DNA from: Arthrobacter celericrescens
GTDB taxonomy: Bacteria > Actinomycetota > Actinomycetes > Actinomycetales > Micrococcaceae
Reading direction: 5' to 3'
DNA length: 38,442 nucleotides
Assembly: GCF_003614925.1 (NCBI RefSeq)
Contig: NZ_QYLP01000085.1
Location: 1 to 38,442, forward strand
Below, one piece after another: positions 24,791-34,108 of the stretch. The translations under genes and the position numbers were made by a program. Numbering within the stretch: the first letter of the stretch is position 1; the number at the start of each line of letters is the position of its first letter. The notes under the pieces are model-generated. The model did no database searches. It was not told the DNA's origin and saw only the letters and a program-made list of their open reading frames with translations.

Positions 24791-26086
24791 TCAGCGGGAA
24801 ATGCCGCTGGCAATGAACACGATGCCGGCAATGACGGCGGCTGCCGCGACCACCGCCAGGCACAGGATGAGCAGCCGCTGCCGGCGCGCACGCGCCAGCC
24901 CGGCCGTTGCGGCGTCGAGGGGGTCGAGCCCGTAGGCGGCGCGGGCAGCGACTGGTGCTGCCGGTGACGCTCCCTCGGAATCGACGACGGCGTCCTCCGC
25001 CGTCCGTGAACGGGCCGCCTTTGCCGCGGCCTCGGCCCTGGCCAGGACGGCCGCGCGGCCGCGCTTGCTGCGCTGTTTCGCGGCCGCTGCCTGGTCCTTG
25101 CTCAGTTTCGGTCCGGCCGAGGTCACCAAAGGGACGAAGCTGGTGGCCGGCGGCTTCATCATGGGGCGCTCGACGCCCGGAACCTTGACGAACTCCAGCG
25201 GCGTCACCATGGCCAGGTTGTTCGCCGTCGCCGGTCCGCTCTTGGCGGCGGCCGGACGGGCCGTCTGTTCGGCGAGCTTCTGTTTGGCCTCTGCACGCTT
25301 GCTGAGGATGGCCTCGCGCTCGGCCTCGGCGATCTGCCGGGCAAGCGCCTGCTGGTCCTCGGGAGCTTCCTGCGCGTCGGCAGAGTCCCCGGAGGCGTTC
25401 TCCAGCGAGGCAATGTGTTCGAGCTTGTTGGCCTGGTTCTGCGCCTGTGCCGTCAGCAGCTCCCGGGCGGCGAGGGCCTGCTCGACGGACATCTCCGGCC
25501 GCGCTGCGGGAGGCTCCGCGGCGGCGGGTTCCGCAGCGGAAGCGGGAGGCCCGGCAGTGACCCGGATGGCGCCGTCGGGAGCTGTACGGTACGGACCGGA
25601 CTGCGCCGGCCTGCCGCCCGGAGCAGCCTGCGGAACAACCGGAAGCGCCGACGCCGGGGCGTCGGCAGACGGGGCCGAACCGGCGGGAGCTGCCCCTGCT
25701 GGCGGCGCGACCACGGGAAGCATGGATGTGCCCGGAGCAAGTTCCTCCTGGAGCTGCTGGAGGCGGAGCTGCCTGCGGGTCGGCGGGCCGCCCTTGGACA
25801 GCTGCCCTTCCTTGTCTGCGAGTTCCTTGATGGCCCGCAGCGCTGCGCGGTCGCGGGCCCTGATCTGGGAGGAGCGCTCGGCGCCGGGCGTCGCGTCAAC
25901 CGGCGCGTCGGCTACGCGCCGGACGCGCCCGGTTTCGGGGCCGGACTTCTTCGGTGCCTCGGCCGGGGCGGCCGCGGCAGCCGTTCCGGCGCCTGCCACG
26001 TGTTCCAGTGGCGTCTGTTCCAGGTGCTGTTCCCGGGCTCGCCGAAGTTCACGCCGGCTGCGGATGGGGGGCTGTTCCTGGCTCAT
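24791..26086 (-). CDS. Ala/Pro-rich single-pass membrane protein of unknown function
   Basis: The 431-residue product is dominated by low-complexity Ala, Pro, Gln and charged stretches. It begins with a basic region (RSRRELRRAREQHLEQTP) and has helical Gln/Glu/Ala segments around residues 185-270 that may form coiled coil. It ends in one strong transmembrane helix (LLILCLAVVAAAAVIAGIVFI) followed by six residues, so most of the protein should face the cytoplasm as in tail-anchored proteins. It lies between nadD (seven-base gap) and rsfS in the same orientation. I do not recognise a domain. The position suggests co-expression with NAD synthesis and ribosome-silencing genes but does not reveal its role. 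Confidence 0.8.
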   Translation of the reverse strand: MSQEQPPIRSRRELRRAREQHLEQTPLEHVAGAGTAAAAAPAEAPKKSGPETGRVRRVADAPVDATPGAERSSQIRARDRAALRAIKELADKEGQLSKGGPPTRRQLRLQQLQEELAPGTSMLPVVAPPAGAAPAGSAPSADAPASALPVVPQAAPGGRPAQSGPYRTAPDGAIRVTAGPPASAAEPAAAEPPAARPEMSVEQALAARELLTAQAQNQANKLEHIASLENASGDSADAQEAPEDQQALARQIAEAEREAILSKRAEAKQKLAEQTARPAAAKSGPATANNLAMVTPLEFVKVPGVERPMMKPPATSFVPLVTSAGPKLSKDQAAAAKQRSKRGRAAVLARAEAAAKAARSRTAEDAVVDSEGASPAAPVAARAAYGLDPLDAATAGLARARRQRLLILCLAVVAAAAVIAGIVFIASGISR

Positions 26087-26093
26087 TCAAAAC

Positions 26094-26777
26094 TCACTCA
26101 GTAAGTGCTCGGCGGTCTGGTCCGGTCAATGACGGCACGGACGCTGCGGGCTGCTTTGCCGCATAAAGCCCGTACTTGGCGATGTACTGCACCACGCCGT
26201 CGGGAACGAGGTACCACACCGGGTTGCCGTCGGCCACGCGGGCACGGCAATCCGTCGAGGAAATGGCCATGGCCGGGACCTCGAGCAGGCTGACGTCTTC
26301 CCTGCCCATGTCATCGAGCACGTGCCCGGGCCTGGTGACGCCCACGAAGTGCGCCAGTTTCCAAAGCTCATCCACGTCCTTCCAGGACAGGATCTGTGCC
26401 AGGGCATCGGCGCCGGTGATGAAGAAGAGGTCGGCGTCCGGGCGGAGCGCCCGCAGGTCCCTCAGGGTGTCGATCGTGAAGGTGGGACCGGGACGGTCCA
26501 CGTCCACGCGGCTGACCGTGAAGTTCGGGTTCGACGCCGTGGCGATCACGGTCATGAGGTAACGGTGTTCGGGCTCGCTGACCTGCTTGCTGGACTTCTG
26601 CCAAGGCTGCCCCGTGGGAACGAAGACAACCTCGTCGAGGTGGAACTTCGCGGCGACTTCGCTCGCGGCAACCAAGTGGCCGTGATGGATGGGATCGAAC
26701 GTCCCACCCATCACGCCCAGGCGGATCCTGCGACCCGTGACCTCGAAGGGTTTTGCGGCGGAAATCTTAGTGGCCAA
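26094..26777 (-). CDS. nadD: Nicotinate-nucleotide adenylyltransferase NadD
   Basis: The 227-residue enzyme has the nucleotidyltransferase motif [12 protein letters not shown] (about 24-35, with the HxGH-type histidines at 31-34) and the C-terminal [10 protein letters not shown] motif. It adenylates nicotinate mononucleotide to deamido-NAD, an essential step of NAD synthesis in the cytoplasm. The start is a TTG at 26777 that overlaps the upstream small gene by 11 bases. No strong ribosome binding site is visible, so coupling to the upstream gene is likely. It is followed after seven bases by the Ala/Pro-rich membrane protein gene. Confidence 0.95.
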   Translation of the reverse strand: MATKISAAKPFEVTGRRIRLGVMGGTFDPIHHGHLVAASEVAAKFHLDEVVFVPTGQPWQKSSKQVSEPEHRYLMTVIATASNPNFTVSRVDVDRPGPTFTIDTLRDLRALRPDADLFFITGADALAQILSWKDVDELWKLAHFVGVTRPGHVLDDMGREDVSLLEVPAMAISSTDCRARVADGNPVWYLVPDGVVQYIAKYGLYAAKQPAASVPSLTGPDRRALTE

Positions 26778-27006
26778 ACCCTGAGTGCTTGGCCGGGTGC
26801 TGGCGGTGCGGATCCGAGTGCTCGTCCACCGGCTCGTGGCGGTTGCCCAGGTTGGTGTAGGACAGGGTGACGAACATCAGGACCAGCAGGATTGCGAACA
26901 TGCTGACGCCGAAGACCCACGGCTCGGCCCACAGCGGGGCCAGTTCCTCGTGGCCACCTTCGCCGCCCTGCGCGGCAATGGAAACGGCGATCTGTTGAAA
27001 CTGCAT
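26767..27006 (-). CDS. Small single-pass membrane protein between proA and nadD
   Basis: The 79-residue product has a short N-terminal segment and one transmembrane helix ([21 protein letters not shown], about residues 30-50). The C-terminal tail is rich in His, Glu and Asp ([20 protein letters not shown]). GGGGAG three bases before the ATG is a good ribosome binding site. Its end overlaps the nadD TTG start by 11 bases, suggesting that it drives nadD translation. No domain is recognised. The His-rich tail could bind metal, but that is speculation. Confidence 0.8.
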   Translation of the reverse strand: MQFQQIAVSIAAQGGEGGHEELAPLWAEPWVFGVSMFAILLVLMFVTLSYTNLGNRHEPVDEHSDPHRQHPAKHSGFGH

Positions 27007-27121
27007 GTTCTCCCCTAATGGTTCACAAAGGATTTCGACGGCGGATCCTCCCGCCGCTCCGGACTTCTGTTCTATGTTACAGCGTTGGCGTTACGGCAAC
27101 GCCCGCCGCCGGCCGCGCTGC

Positions 27122-28498
27122 CTAGGCCCGTACCTGGCCTTCGCCTTGGACGATCCACTTGGTGGTGGTCAGTTCCGTCAGGCCCATGGGACCGCGGGCG
27201 TGCAGCTTCTGGGTGGAGATGCCCACCTCGGCACCGAGGCCAAGCTCCCCGCCGTCGGTGAAGCGGGTGGAGGCGTTGACGATCACGGCCGCGGAGTCGA
27301 TCTCGGCGATGAACTTCTCGGCGTTGGCGAGGTTGTTCGTCAGGATCGCTTCGGTGTGGCCGGTGGTCCACTTGCGGATGTGGCCCACCGCGGCGTCCAG
27401 GCTGTCCACCATGGCCACGGCAAGGTCCAGGTCCATGTATTCGGTGGCCCAGTCGTCATCGTCGGCCGGCACGGTCTCCACCGTGCCTGCGAGGGCCTGG
27501 GCCACGCGGTCGTCTACATGCAGCGTGACGCCGGCAGCCTTCAGTGCGGAGGCGACGGCGGGCAGCACGGTGGACCCGGAGTGGACCAACAGGGTCTCCA
27601 CCGTGTTGCAGACGCTGGGCCGCTGGGTCTTGGCGTTGAGCAGGATCTCCACGGCCATGTCCTCACCGGCGGACTCGTCGATGAAGATGTGCACGTTCCC
27701 CTCACCGGTTTCGATGACCGGCACCGAGGAATTGTTCACGACAGTCTGGATGAGGTCCCGGCCGCCGCGCGGAATGAGGACGTCGACCCGGCCGCGGGCG
27801 CGCATCAGCACGTTGGCGCCTTCACGCCCATACTGGTCCACCGTCTGGACGGCGTCGGCGGGCAGGCCCACCGACTCAAGGGCTTCGCGCAGGATCACTA
27901 CGAGGGCAGCGTTGGTGTGCGCCGCAGCCGAGCCGCCGCGCAGGATCACGGCGTTGCCGCTCTTCAGGGCCAGGCCGGCGATGTCCACGGTGACGTTGGG
28001 GCGGGCTTCGTAGATCGCCGCGACGACGCCCATGGGCACGTTGACCTGGCGCAGGCGGAGGCCGTTGGGCAGCGTCTGGCCGCGGACCACGTTGCCCACG
28101 GGATCGGGCAGGCCGGCGAGGTTTTCCAGGGCGGCCACGAGGCCTTCGATTCGGGCAGGGGTCAGGGAGAGCCGGTCCAGCAGGGCCTTGGACGTGCCGT
28201 TGGCCCGGCCGGCCTCGACGTCCTTGGCGTTGGCGGCGAGGACGGCGGCCTGGCGTTCCACCAGCGCGTCGGCAATTGCCCGCAGCGCGCGGTCCTTCCA
28301 TGCCCGGTTCGCCTGCGCCATGCGGCGCGCGGCCTTGCGGGAGCGGTCGGCGATGGCGTGCACGGCCGCCTCAAGCTCCTGTGCATCAAGTTTCCCGGGC
28401 GCCAGCGACTCCGGGGTTTCCGCCGGCGGAACGGCACCGGAGACGGCTCCGGTGGTTGCTGCGTCGGAAACGGCCTGGGGAGTCAGTGCTTCAGTCAT
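27122..28498 (-). CDS. proA: Glutamate-5-semialdehyde dehydrogenase ProA
   Basis: The 458-residue protein is an aldehyde-dehydrogenase-fold enzyme. It has the ProA catalytic Cys in TQRPSVCNTVETLLVH (about residue 297) and the conserved MGVVAAIYEARPNVTVD and FTDGGELGLGAEVGISTQKLHARGPMG-type segments. It reduces gamma-glutamyl phosphate to glutamate semialdehyde, the second step of proline synthesis. The N-terminal 40 residues are low complexity. It starts 22 bases after proB. A TAAACT hexamer ends six bases before the ATG and no ribosome binding site is seen, so a leaderless internal promoter is possible. Confidence 0.96.
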   Translation of the reverse strand: MTEALTPQAVSDAATTGAVSGAVPPAETPESLAPGKLDAQELEAAVHAIADRSRKAARRMAQANRAWKDRALRAIADALVERQAAVLAANAKDVEAGRANGTSKALLDRLSLTPARIEGLVAALENLAGLPDPVGNVVRGQTLPNGLRLRQVNVPMGVVAAIYEARPNVTVDIAGLALKSGNAVILRGGSAAAHTNAALVVILREALESVGLPADAVQTVDQYGREGANVLMRARGRVDVLIPRGGRDLIQTVVNNSSVPVIETGEGNVHIFIDESAGEDMAVEILLNAKTQRPSVCNTVETLLVHSGSTVLPAVASALKAAGVTLHVDDRVAQALAGTVETVPADDDDWATEYMDLDLAVAMVDSLDAAVGHIRKWTTGHTEAILTNNLANAEKFIAEIDSAAVIVNASTRFTDGGELGLGAEVGISTQKLHARGPMGLTELTTTKWIVQGEGQVRA

Positions 28499-28520
28499 GG
28501 TCCAAGTTTAGTGGAGCCTG

Positions 28521-29675
28521 CTACGGGACCAGAACGAGGTCGTCAACATGGACAACAACGCGGTCATATCCGCTGCCCAGTTCCCTGGCGAGTTCCTTCG
28601 TGGAGCGGCCGAGCATGCGCGGAAGTTCCTCGGCAGAGTAGTTGACCAGGCCACGTGCGATCACGGTTCCGTCGCCGGCCACCATTTCCACAGGGTCCCC
28701 GGCCTCGAAATCGCCGGCCACGGCAGAAATTCCGGCGGGCAGCAGCGAAGTGTGGCGGTCGCGCACGGCCCGGACGGCGCCGTCGTCGAGCACCAGGCGG
28801 CCGCGCACGGAGGCCAGGTGCGCCAGCCAGAGCAGCCGGACGGGCTTCCGCCCGCCGTTCACGGCGAACCAGGTGCCGACGTCCTCGCCGGTCAGTGCCG
28901 CGGCGGCGTTGGCGGTGGAGGTGACGAGGGCGTGGATCCCGGACCCGGCGGCGATGCTGGCCGCCTCGACCTTGGTCATCATGCCACCGGTCCCGACGCC
29001 GGCCTTGCCGGCCTTGCCGATGGTGACCCCTTCGAGGTCCGCAGGGCCGGTGACCAGGGGGATGCGCTTGGCACCCTTGGCGGGTGGTCCGTCGTAGAGG
29101 GCGTCGACGTCGGACAGCAGCACGAGCGCGTCCGCGCGCACCAGGTGCGCCACGAGCGCGGCCAGGCGGTCGTTGTCGCCGAAGCGGATCTCGTGCGTGG
29201 CCACGGTGTCGTTTTCGTTGACCACCGGCACGACGCCGAGGTTCAGCAGGCGGTCCAGGGCACGGTAGGCGTTGCTGTGCTGGGTGCGCCGCATGAGGTC
29301 GTCGGCCGTGAGCAGCACCTGGCTGACGGTCACGCCGTGGGCGGAGAACGCCTGGGTGTAGCGGGCCATCAGCAGGCCCTGCCCTACGCTGGCCGCCGCC
29401 TGCTGGGTGGCCAGGTCCTTGGGTCGCTTGGCCAGGCCCAGCGGTGCGAGCCCGGCGGCGATGGCGCCCGAGGACACCAGGATGATTTCGCTGCCGGCGT
29501 TCCGCTTGCGTGCCAGGGCATCCACGAGCGCCGTCAGAGAGCGCTCCGAGATGCCGCCCTTGATGCTGGTCAGGGACGAGGAACCGACCTTTACCACGAT
29601 CCGCTTGGCCGTGGCCAGGGCCTCTCGTTCAGCGCTGTCCGCCGCGGCGAAGACCGCTTCCGCGCTAGTCGTCAT
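28521..29675 (-). CDS. proB: Glutamate 5-kinase ProB
   Basis: The 384-residue protein has an amino acid kinase domain ([11 protein letters not shown] near residue 27, [21 protein letters not shown]) and a C-terminal PUA domain (about 285-375), the usual length for bacterial ProB. It phosphorylates glutamate as the first committed step to proline and is normally feedback-inhibited by proline. Its ATG overlaps the obg stop by 11 bases, so it is translated in the obg-proB-proA unit. This gene order is common in actinobacteria. Confidence 0.96.
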   Translation of the reverse strand: MTTSAEAVFAAADSAEREALATAKRIVVKVGSSSLTSIKGGISERSLTALVDALARKRNAGSEIILVSSGAIAAGLAPLGLAKRPKDLATQQAAASVGQGLLMARYTQAFSAHGVTVSQVLLTADDLMRRTQHSNAYRALDRLLNLGVVPVVNENDTVATHEIRFGDNDRLAALVAHLVRADALVLLSDVDALYDGPPAKGAKRIPLVTGPADLEGVTIGKAGKAGVGTGGMMTKVEAASIAAGSGIHALVTSTANAAAALTGEDVGTWFAVNGGRKPVRLLWLAHLASVRGRLVLDDGAVRAVRDRHTSLLPAGISAVAGDFEAGDPVEMVAGDGTVIARGLVNYSAEELPRMLGRSTKELARELGSGYDRVVVHVDDLVLVP

Positions 29676-31254
29676 TGCCGTCTTCCAGCCCGCGTTCCGT
29701 CACCGGGCGGGCGGCACGACGGCGGCTGACGGACTCGGTCCAGATGCCCGCCTTGCGCTCGGCCTCCAGTTCGGCGCGCGCCGCGGCCTTGGCCTCGCGG
29801 CGTTCGATCTGCTCTTCGCGCTTCTGGGAACGGGTGGGGCGGTCGCCGATGTCTGCAATACGGATGTCGGTGCCGCGCGGGGTGGCAAGCAGTTCCGCAC
29901 CGGCCATCATGGTGGGTTCCCAGTCGAACACGACCCCGTCCTCGCCACCGATCACCACGGTGTCGCCGGGCTTGGCACCCATCTTGAAGAGCTCGGTTTC
30001 GATGCCGAGCTTCGCCAGGCGGTCCGCCAGGTAGCCGATGGCTTCTTCGTTGGTGAAGTCGGTCTGCTTGACCCAGCGCACGGGCTTTTCCCCGAGCACG
30101 CGGAAGAGCGGCTCGAGGTTCTTCTCCTCGCGGCGGATGGTGAAGCCGGTCTCGTTGACGGCGCGCGGGCGCAGCACCGGGGCGGCAACCTTCGGCGGAG
30201 CCGCCTTGACGGCGTCGCGGGCGGCCTGGACGATTCCGGCCATCGCGAAGCTCAGGGGGCGGAGACCTTCGTGGCTGGTGGCGGAAACTTCGAAGACGCG
30301 GTAGCCGCGGGCCTCGAGGTCCGGGCGCACGAACTCGGCCATGTCCTTGCCGTCGGGCAGGTCGACCTTGTTCAGCACCACCAGCTTGGGGCGCTCGTTC
30401 AGCGGGACCACTTCGCCGTCAGTGCCGGCGTAGCTCATGTCGACGGCGTATTTCTCGAGCTCGGCCTCGATGATGGCGAGGTCGGACAGCGGATCGCGGT
30501 CGGATTCGAGGGTTCCGCAGTCCAGCACGTGGACCAGTGCGGCGCAGCGTTCAACGTGGCGCAGGAAGTTATGGCCCAGCCCCTTGCCTTCGCTGGCGCC
30601 CTCGATCAGGCCCGGGACATCGGCGATGGTGAAGCGGACGTCGCCGGCTTGCACCACACCCAGGTTCGGTACGAGGGTGGTGAACGGGTAGTCGGCAATC
30701 TTAGGCCGCGCCGCAGACATGGCGGCGATGAGGCTGGACTTGCCGGCCGAAGGGAAGCCGACCAGGGCGATGTCGGCAATCGATTTCAGTTCCAGGACGA
30801 TGTCGCTGGCTTCACCCTCGATGCCAAGGAGTGCGAACCCGGGGGCCTTGCGCTTCTGGGAGGACAGTGAGGCGTTGCCGAGGCCACCGATGCCGCCGGC
30901 AGCAGCCAGGTATTCGGCGCCGACCCCAACCAGGTCGGCCAGCACGGTGCCGTCCTTGCTCTTGACGACAGTGCCGTCCGGAACCGGCAGCACGAGGGTT
31001 TCGCCGTTCTTGCCGCCGCGCCAGTCGCCCATGCCGGGACCGCCGTTAGTGGCGTGCCGGTGCGGGGCGTGGTGGTAATCGAGCAGCGTGGTGGTCTGTC
31101 CGTCGACGCGCAGGATCACGTCGCCGCCGTTGCCGCCGTTGCCGCCGTCGGGACCGCCGAGCGGCTTGAACTTCTCCCGCTTGACCGATACACAGCCGTG
31201 GCCGCCTGTTCCGCCGGATACGTGAAGTACTACCCGGTCTACGAAGGTGGCCAC
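29665..31254 (-). CDS. obg: Obg/CgtA ribosome-assembly GTPase
   Basis: The 529-residue protein has the glycine-rich Obg domain (about 1-158), then the G domain with P-loop GFPSAGKS (166-173), the G3 region DVPGLIEGA and NKVD. An OCT domain follows (about 350-430, [18 protein letters not shown]). The charged C-terminal tail is longer than in Escherichia coli. Obg supports 50S assembly and the stringent response. The start is GTG at 31254 with GAGGAG seven bases upstream. A strong terminator separates it from rpmA, so a promoter in the AT-rich 31259-31312 interval is likely. Confidence 0.96.
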   Translation of the reverse strand: MATFVDRVVLHVSGGTGGHGCVSVKREKFKPLGGPDGGNGGNGGDVILRVDGQTTTLLDYHHAPHRHATNGGPGMGDWRGGKNGETLVLPVPDGTVVKSKDGTVLADLVGVGAEYLAAAGGIGGLGNASLSSQKRKAPGFALLGIEGEASDIVLELKSIADIALVGFPSAGKSSLIAAMSAARPKIADYPFTTLVPNLGVVQAGDVRFTIADVPGLIEGASEGKGLGHNFLRHVERCAALVHVLDCGTLESDRDPLSDLAIIEAELEKYAVDMSYAGTDGEVVPLNERPKLVVLNKVDLPDGKDMAEFVRPDLEARGYRVFEVSATSHEGLRPLSFAMAGIVQAARDAVKAAPPKVAAPVLRPRAVNETGFTIRREEKNLEPLFRVLGEKPVRWVKQTDFTNEEAIGYLADRLAKLGIETELFKMGAKPGDTVVIGGEDGVVFDWEPTMMAGAELLATPRGTDIRIADIGDRPTRSQKREEQIERREAKAAARAELEAERKAGIWTESVSRRRAARPVTERGLEDGNDD

Positions 31255-31312
31255 GATTTTCTCCTCTGTGTATGCAAAAACTCTAAAAGATTCTAATGCT
31301 GTTAAAAGACAA

Positions 31313-31340
31313 GTGGAGCGGGCCGCCTGGCCCGCTCCAC
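31313..31340 (-). terminator. Intrinsic terminator between rpmA and obg
   Basis: A perfect 12-bp GC-rich stem (GTGGAGCGGGCC and its complement) with a four-base loop is followed on the minus strand by TTGTCTTTT. It lies 18 bases beyond the rpmA stop. It should end or attenuate the ribosomal protein transcript before obg. Confidence 0.9.
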
Positions 31341-31357
31341 CCGTTCAGAATGTGTTG

Positions 31358-31621
31358 TTACTCTGCAGCTGCAGCAGCAACGATGTTCACGACACGGCGG
31401 CCGCGACGGGTGCCGAATTCGACAGCACCGGCCTGCAGAGCGAACAGGGTGTCGTCGCCACCGCGGCCGACGCCTGCGCCCGGGTGGAAGTGGGTGCCGC
31501 GCTGGCGGACGATGATCTCGCCGGCGGAAACAACCTGGCCGCCGAAGCGCTTCACGCCGAGGCGCTGTGCGTTGGAGTCACGACCGTTGCGAGTGGAGCT
31601 CGCGCCCTTTTTATGTGCCAT
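31358..31621 (-). CDS. rpmA: 50S ribosomal protein L27
   Basis: The 87-residue protein is a full-length L27 beginning [19 protein letters not shown], with the conserved [21 protein letters not shown] region. The N-terminal tail reaches the peptidyl transferase centre in this family. No cleavable N-terminal extension of the Firmicutes type is present. It is 60 bases downstream of rplU and forms the rplU-rpmA unit, closed by the terminator at 31313-31340. Confidence 0.98.
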   Translation of the reverse strand: MAHKKGASSTRNGRDSNAQRLGVKRFGGQVVSAGEIIVRQRGTHFHPGAGVGRGGDDTLFALQAGAVEFGTRRGRRVVNIVAAAAAE

Positions 31622-31681
31622 TTGAAATGCCTGCCTTTAAGGTTTTGGGAAATCTGGTGAAACCCGGAAAGCAACCAGTGG

Positions 31682-32002
31682 TTACTTGATGCCGGTGATC
31701 TTGATCTTGGTCAGTTCCTGACGGTGACCCTGGCGCTTCTTGTAGCCGGTCTTGTTCTTGAACTTCTGGATGACGATCTTCGGACCACGGAGGTCTTCGA
31801 GGATCTCAGCCGTAACCTTGACCTTGGCCAGGTCCGCAGCAGCGGAGGTGACCTTGTCGCCGTCAACCAGGAGCAGTGCGGGCAGCTCGAGGGTGCTTCC
31901 GACTTCACCGGGGACGCGGTTGAGGGTTACGTAGTCTCCAACGGAAACCTTTTCTTGGCGGCCGCCTGCGCGGACAATCGCGTACACCACTTGGGCACTC
32001 AC
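31682..32002 (-). CDS. rplU: 50S ribosomal protein L21
   Basis: The 106-residue protein is a complete L21: it begins [23 protein letters not shown] and ends with the conserved [25 protein letters not shown] rRNA-binding region. L21 is a structural protein of the large subunit. The start codon is GTG at 32002 with GAGAGAAG just upstream. It is the first gene of the rplU-rpmA unit and has a leader of about 160 bases, long enough for control at the RNA level. Confidence 0.98.
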   Translation of the reverse strand: MSAQVVYAIVRAGGRQEKVSVGDYVTLNRVPGEVGSTLELPALLLVDGDKVTSAAADLAKVKVTAEILEDLRGPKIVIQKFKNKTGYKKRQGHRQELTKIKITGIK

Positions 32003-32336
32003 TTCTCTCGACGTTTCTTACAAAATTTGCGTGCGGAACCCCGGAGCCTTATTGCTCCTGATTCACGCTGTGCCTCAACGCCGTGAACTCCAGGAAAGAA
32101 GCCCGTGAGTCATCCCTGAACAGATCCAGGGGGCATAACCCAAGTGTTGGCGTAAGCACCGAAGATCTAGATTACGCTAGTTTCGCCTTCGGCTGCAAAT
32201 GAGGCCGGGTCCGGAGCGTGCCGTGTGATCGCTGCCACAGCGACCATGCCGCCATCCGGAACCGTGCCCGGACAGTCTACCGTTTGCGGGACCCGCAGCC
32301 GTGCAGGCACCTCTCGACACGCTGGGAAGCCCACGC
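32003..32336. other. Intergenic region: rplU leader and promoter, end of thiD-tenA
   Basis: No gene is seen in this 334-base gap. The part from 32003 to about 32162 is the probable untranslated leader of rplU, and its promoter follows to 32198. The remaining 140 bases beside the thiD-tenA stop contain short GC inverted repeats but no clear terminator with a U-tract. Confidence 0.6.
32169..32198 (-). promoter_or_regulatory. Putative rplU promoter
   Basis: On the minus strand TTGCAG (32193-32198) and TAATCT (32169-32174) are separated by 18 bases. Transcription would begin near 32162 and give a leader of about 160 bases before the GTG of rplU. This is one of the better promoter matches in the window. 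Confidence 0.6.
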
Positions 32337-33878
32337 TCAGGCGTGCAGCCGCGGTGCGTCGAAGAACGCCGTCTCGTAGCGGCAGGACTGGACGAACGCC
32401 TCGTGCATGGCTGCCCGTTCGGCCGCGGACGCCGCGCGCGCGGCGCCGTCGACGACGTCGATCGCCTTCCGGGTAGCCTCGGCGAAGGCTTCGTCCGCGT
32501 AGGTCCGCAGCCAGTCCGCGTACGGGTGGCCGGCGGGCTCCCCCGCGGCGACGAATTCATGGTGCAGGCGCTGGCCGACTTCGGCGTATAGCCAATAGCA
32601 CGGCAGGATGGCCGCGACCAGCACCCCGTAGCTCCCCGACGCCGAAGCAGCGATCAGGTGGTCAACATAGGCTTTCGTGACGGGGCCGCTCTCCGTGGCC
32701 ATCCGGCCGCCGAGCCAGTTGCGGTGCAACTCCGATTCAACTTCCAGGCACTGCTGGGAGCCTTTCGCCCAGAACAGCTGTTCGTCTTCGCTTGGCGCCA
32801 GCGCACCGGCCCGGGCCAGGACCCTGGAGTACCCGTTCAAATAGAGGGCGTCCTGGGCCAGGTAGTAGCCGAAGTGTTCCTTCGACAGCGCCCCGGACTG
32901 TAGTCCGCCAATGAACTCCAGGGCGTGGATTTCCGCGAGTTCCAGTTCCGCCGCGTCCCACAGCTGGGCGGCGAAGCCGCCTGGGCGCAGCTGGGCGGCG
33001 AAGCCGCCTGGGCGCAGCTGTTCCTGTGCGTGGAAGTGGTGGACGGGTCCATTGCCTTGGCCCACTTCCAGGTCCGCCGAACGGGCGAGGGCTTCCTGCA
33101 GCCATGGCTTCACCTCGCGCAGGGCCTCCTCCCAGCTGCCCAGCCGTGCCTTGGCGGTGGCCATGGCGGACGACAGCGAGCACCCCGTGCCGTGGCTGTT
33201 GCTGGTGGCCACCCTCGGCCCGGGAACCTCCACCACGTCCTGGCTGAGCAGGCCGGTGGTGTTCACCAGGGCGTCGGGGCACTCTTCGCCGGCCAGGTGT
33301 CCTCCCTTGACCAGCACGGTGCTCCCGGTGGACGCTGCGAGGCGCTTGCCCTGCGCCAGGGCCGAAACCCAGTCACGGGCTTCGTCCTCGCCCAACAGCA
33401 TGGCCAGCTCGGGCAGGTTCGGGGTGATCAGGTCGGCCAGCGGGAGCAGGCCCCGGAGGGCTTCCTCCGCGGATCTCTCCAGCAGCCGGTCGCCACTGGT
33501 GGCGATCATCACCGGGTCGAGGACGACGACGGCGGGGCGCACCTCGCCGAGCCAGCGTCGCACTTCCCCGATCACCTCGGCGTCGCCCAGCATGCCGATC
33601 TTGACGGCGTCCACCGTGATGTCGTCGCTGATCGCTTCCAGTTGCTCGCGCAGGAACCCGACGGGCGGGACGTGGACGGAGCGCACGCCCTTGGTGTTCT
33701 GTGCGGTCAGCGCGGTGATCGCGGCCATGCCGTAGCCGCCGTTGGCCGCGATGCTCTTGAGGTCCGCCTGGATTCCGGCGCCGCCCGAGGGGTCGGACCC
33801 CGCGATACTGAGAACGCGGGGCGGCCGGGGAGCAGCGGCGTCAAGCGGGTAGACGGGAGTAAGCGGTGCGAGTGCCAT
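32337..33878 (-). CDS. thiD: ThiD-TenA fusion: HMP(-P) kinase with thiaminase II domain
   Basis: The 513-residue protein joins two thiamine enzymes. Residues about 20-275 are ThiD, with LSIAGSDPSGGAGIQADLK and the C-terminal ATSNSHGTGCSLSSAMA anion hole; it phosphorylates hydroxymethylpyrimidine and its phosphate. Residues about 310-513 are TenA, with the catalytic Cys in ILPCYWLYAEVG; TenA salvages the pyrimidine from degraded thiamine. The two parts are linked by a region with an exact duplication of nine residues (about 289-306). The ATG at 33878 is ten bases after GAAGGGA, which is also the 3' conserved segment of the upstream TPP riboswitch, so the riboswitch probably controls translation directly. 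Confidence 0.95.
   Translation of the reverse strand: MALAPLTPVYPLDAAAPRPPRVLSIAGSDPSGGAGIQADLKSIAANGGYGMAAITALTAQNTKGVRSVHVPPVGFLREQLEAISDDITVDAVKIGMLGDAEVIGEVRRWLGEVRPAVVVLDPVMIATSGDRLLERSAEEALRGLLPLADLITPNLPELAMLLGEDEARDWVSALAQGKRLAASTGSTVLVKGGHLAGEECPDALVNTTGLLSQDVVEVPGPRVATSNSHGTGCSLSSAMATAKARLGSWEEALREVKPWLQEALARSADLEVGQGNGPVHHFHAQEQLRPGGFAAQLRPGGFAAQLWDAAELELAEIHALEFIGGLQSGALSKEHFGYYLAQDALYLNGYSRVLARAGALAPSEDEQLFWAKGSQQCLEVESELHRNWLGGRMATESGPVTKAYVDHLIAASASGSYGVLVAAILPCYWLYAEVGQRLHHEFVAAGEPAGHPYADWLRTYADEAFAEATRKAIDVVDGAARAASAAERAAMHEAFVQSCRYETAFFDAPRLHA
32961..33014. repeat. Exact 27-bp tandem duplication inside thiD-tenA
   Basis: Two identical 27-base units (32961-32987 and 32988-33014) are followed by the first six bases of a third. 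They encode a repeated nine-residue LRPGGFAAQ unit in the linker before the TenA domain. The length keeps the reading frame. It looks like a recent slippage or recombination event. Confidence 0.95.
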
Positions 33879-33884
33879 GAAACG

Positions 33885-33968
33885 GACATCCCTTCGCCGG
33901 TACTAACCGGGCAGGTTCAACGGGTCTGGTCTCAGCCGGCATCGGTGCGCGGCACCCCGTGTCAGGGT
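33885..33968 (-). promoter_or_regulatory. TPP riboswitch upstream of thiD-tenA
   Basis: The minus strand carries the conserved thi-box elements in order: ACACGGGGTGCC, GGCTGAGA, ACCCGTTGAACCTG and CGAAGGGA. These form the pyrimidine and pyrophosphate pockets that bind thiamine pyrophosphate. The last element contains the ribosome binding site of the fusion gene, ten bases before the ATG, so TPP binding should hide it. No intrinsic terminator lies between the aptamer and the gene. Confidence 0.95.
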
Positions 33969-33972
33969 TCCA

Positions 33973-33978
33973 AGTCTA
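33973..33978 (-). promoter_or_regulatory. Putative -10 of the thiamine riboswitch transcript
   Basis: TAGACT on the minus strand lies seven bases before the expected 5' edge of the riboswitch aptamer. A convincing -35 was not found; GGGGAC lies 17 bases upstream. The call rests mainly on its position. Confidence 0.4.
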
Positions 33979-34041
33979 ACGGCCCGCCTTGCCCGGTCCC
34001 CAGCCACAGCGGCCATGGCGGGAATGAGACCCGGGAAAGGC

Positions 34042-34084
34042 AAAAGCCCCGTTGCCTCACGCGATAAAGCGGGGGCAACGGGGC
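34042..34084 (-). terminator. Terminator of the RNase E/G gene
   Basis: An 11-bp perfect stem (GCCCCGTTGCC / GGCAACGGGGC) encloses a loop with a small inner CGC/GCG stem. It lies 25 bases beyond the stop of the gene. The minus-strand RNA continues with UUUUG, so it should act as an intrinsic terminator. Confidence 0.85.
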
Positions 34085-34108
34085 CTGCACGGTCAGGAAA
34101 CCGGCTTC

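Noticed and set aside
29407..30870. Plus-strand frame of 487 codons antisense to obg and proB.
   Set aside because: Obg and ProB motifs on the minus strand are complete; the antisense product has no recognisable domain.
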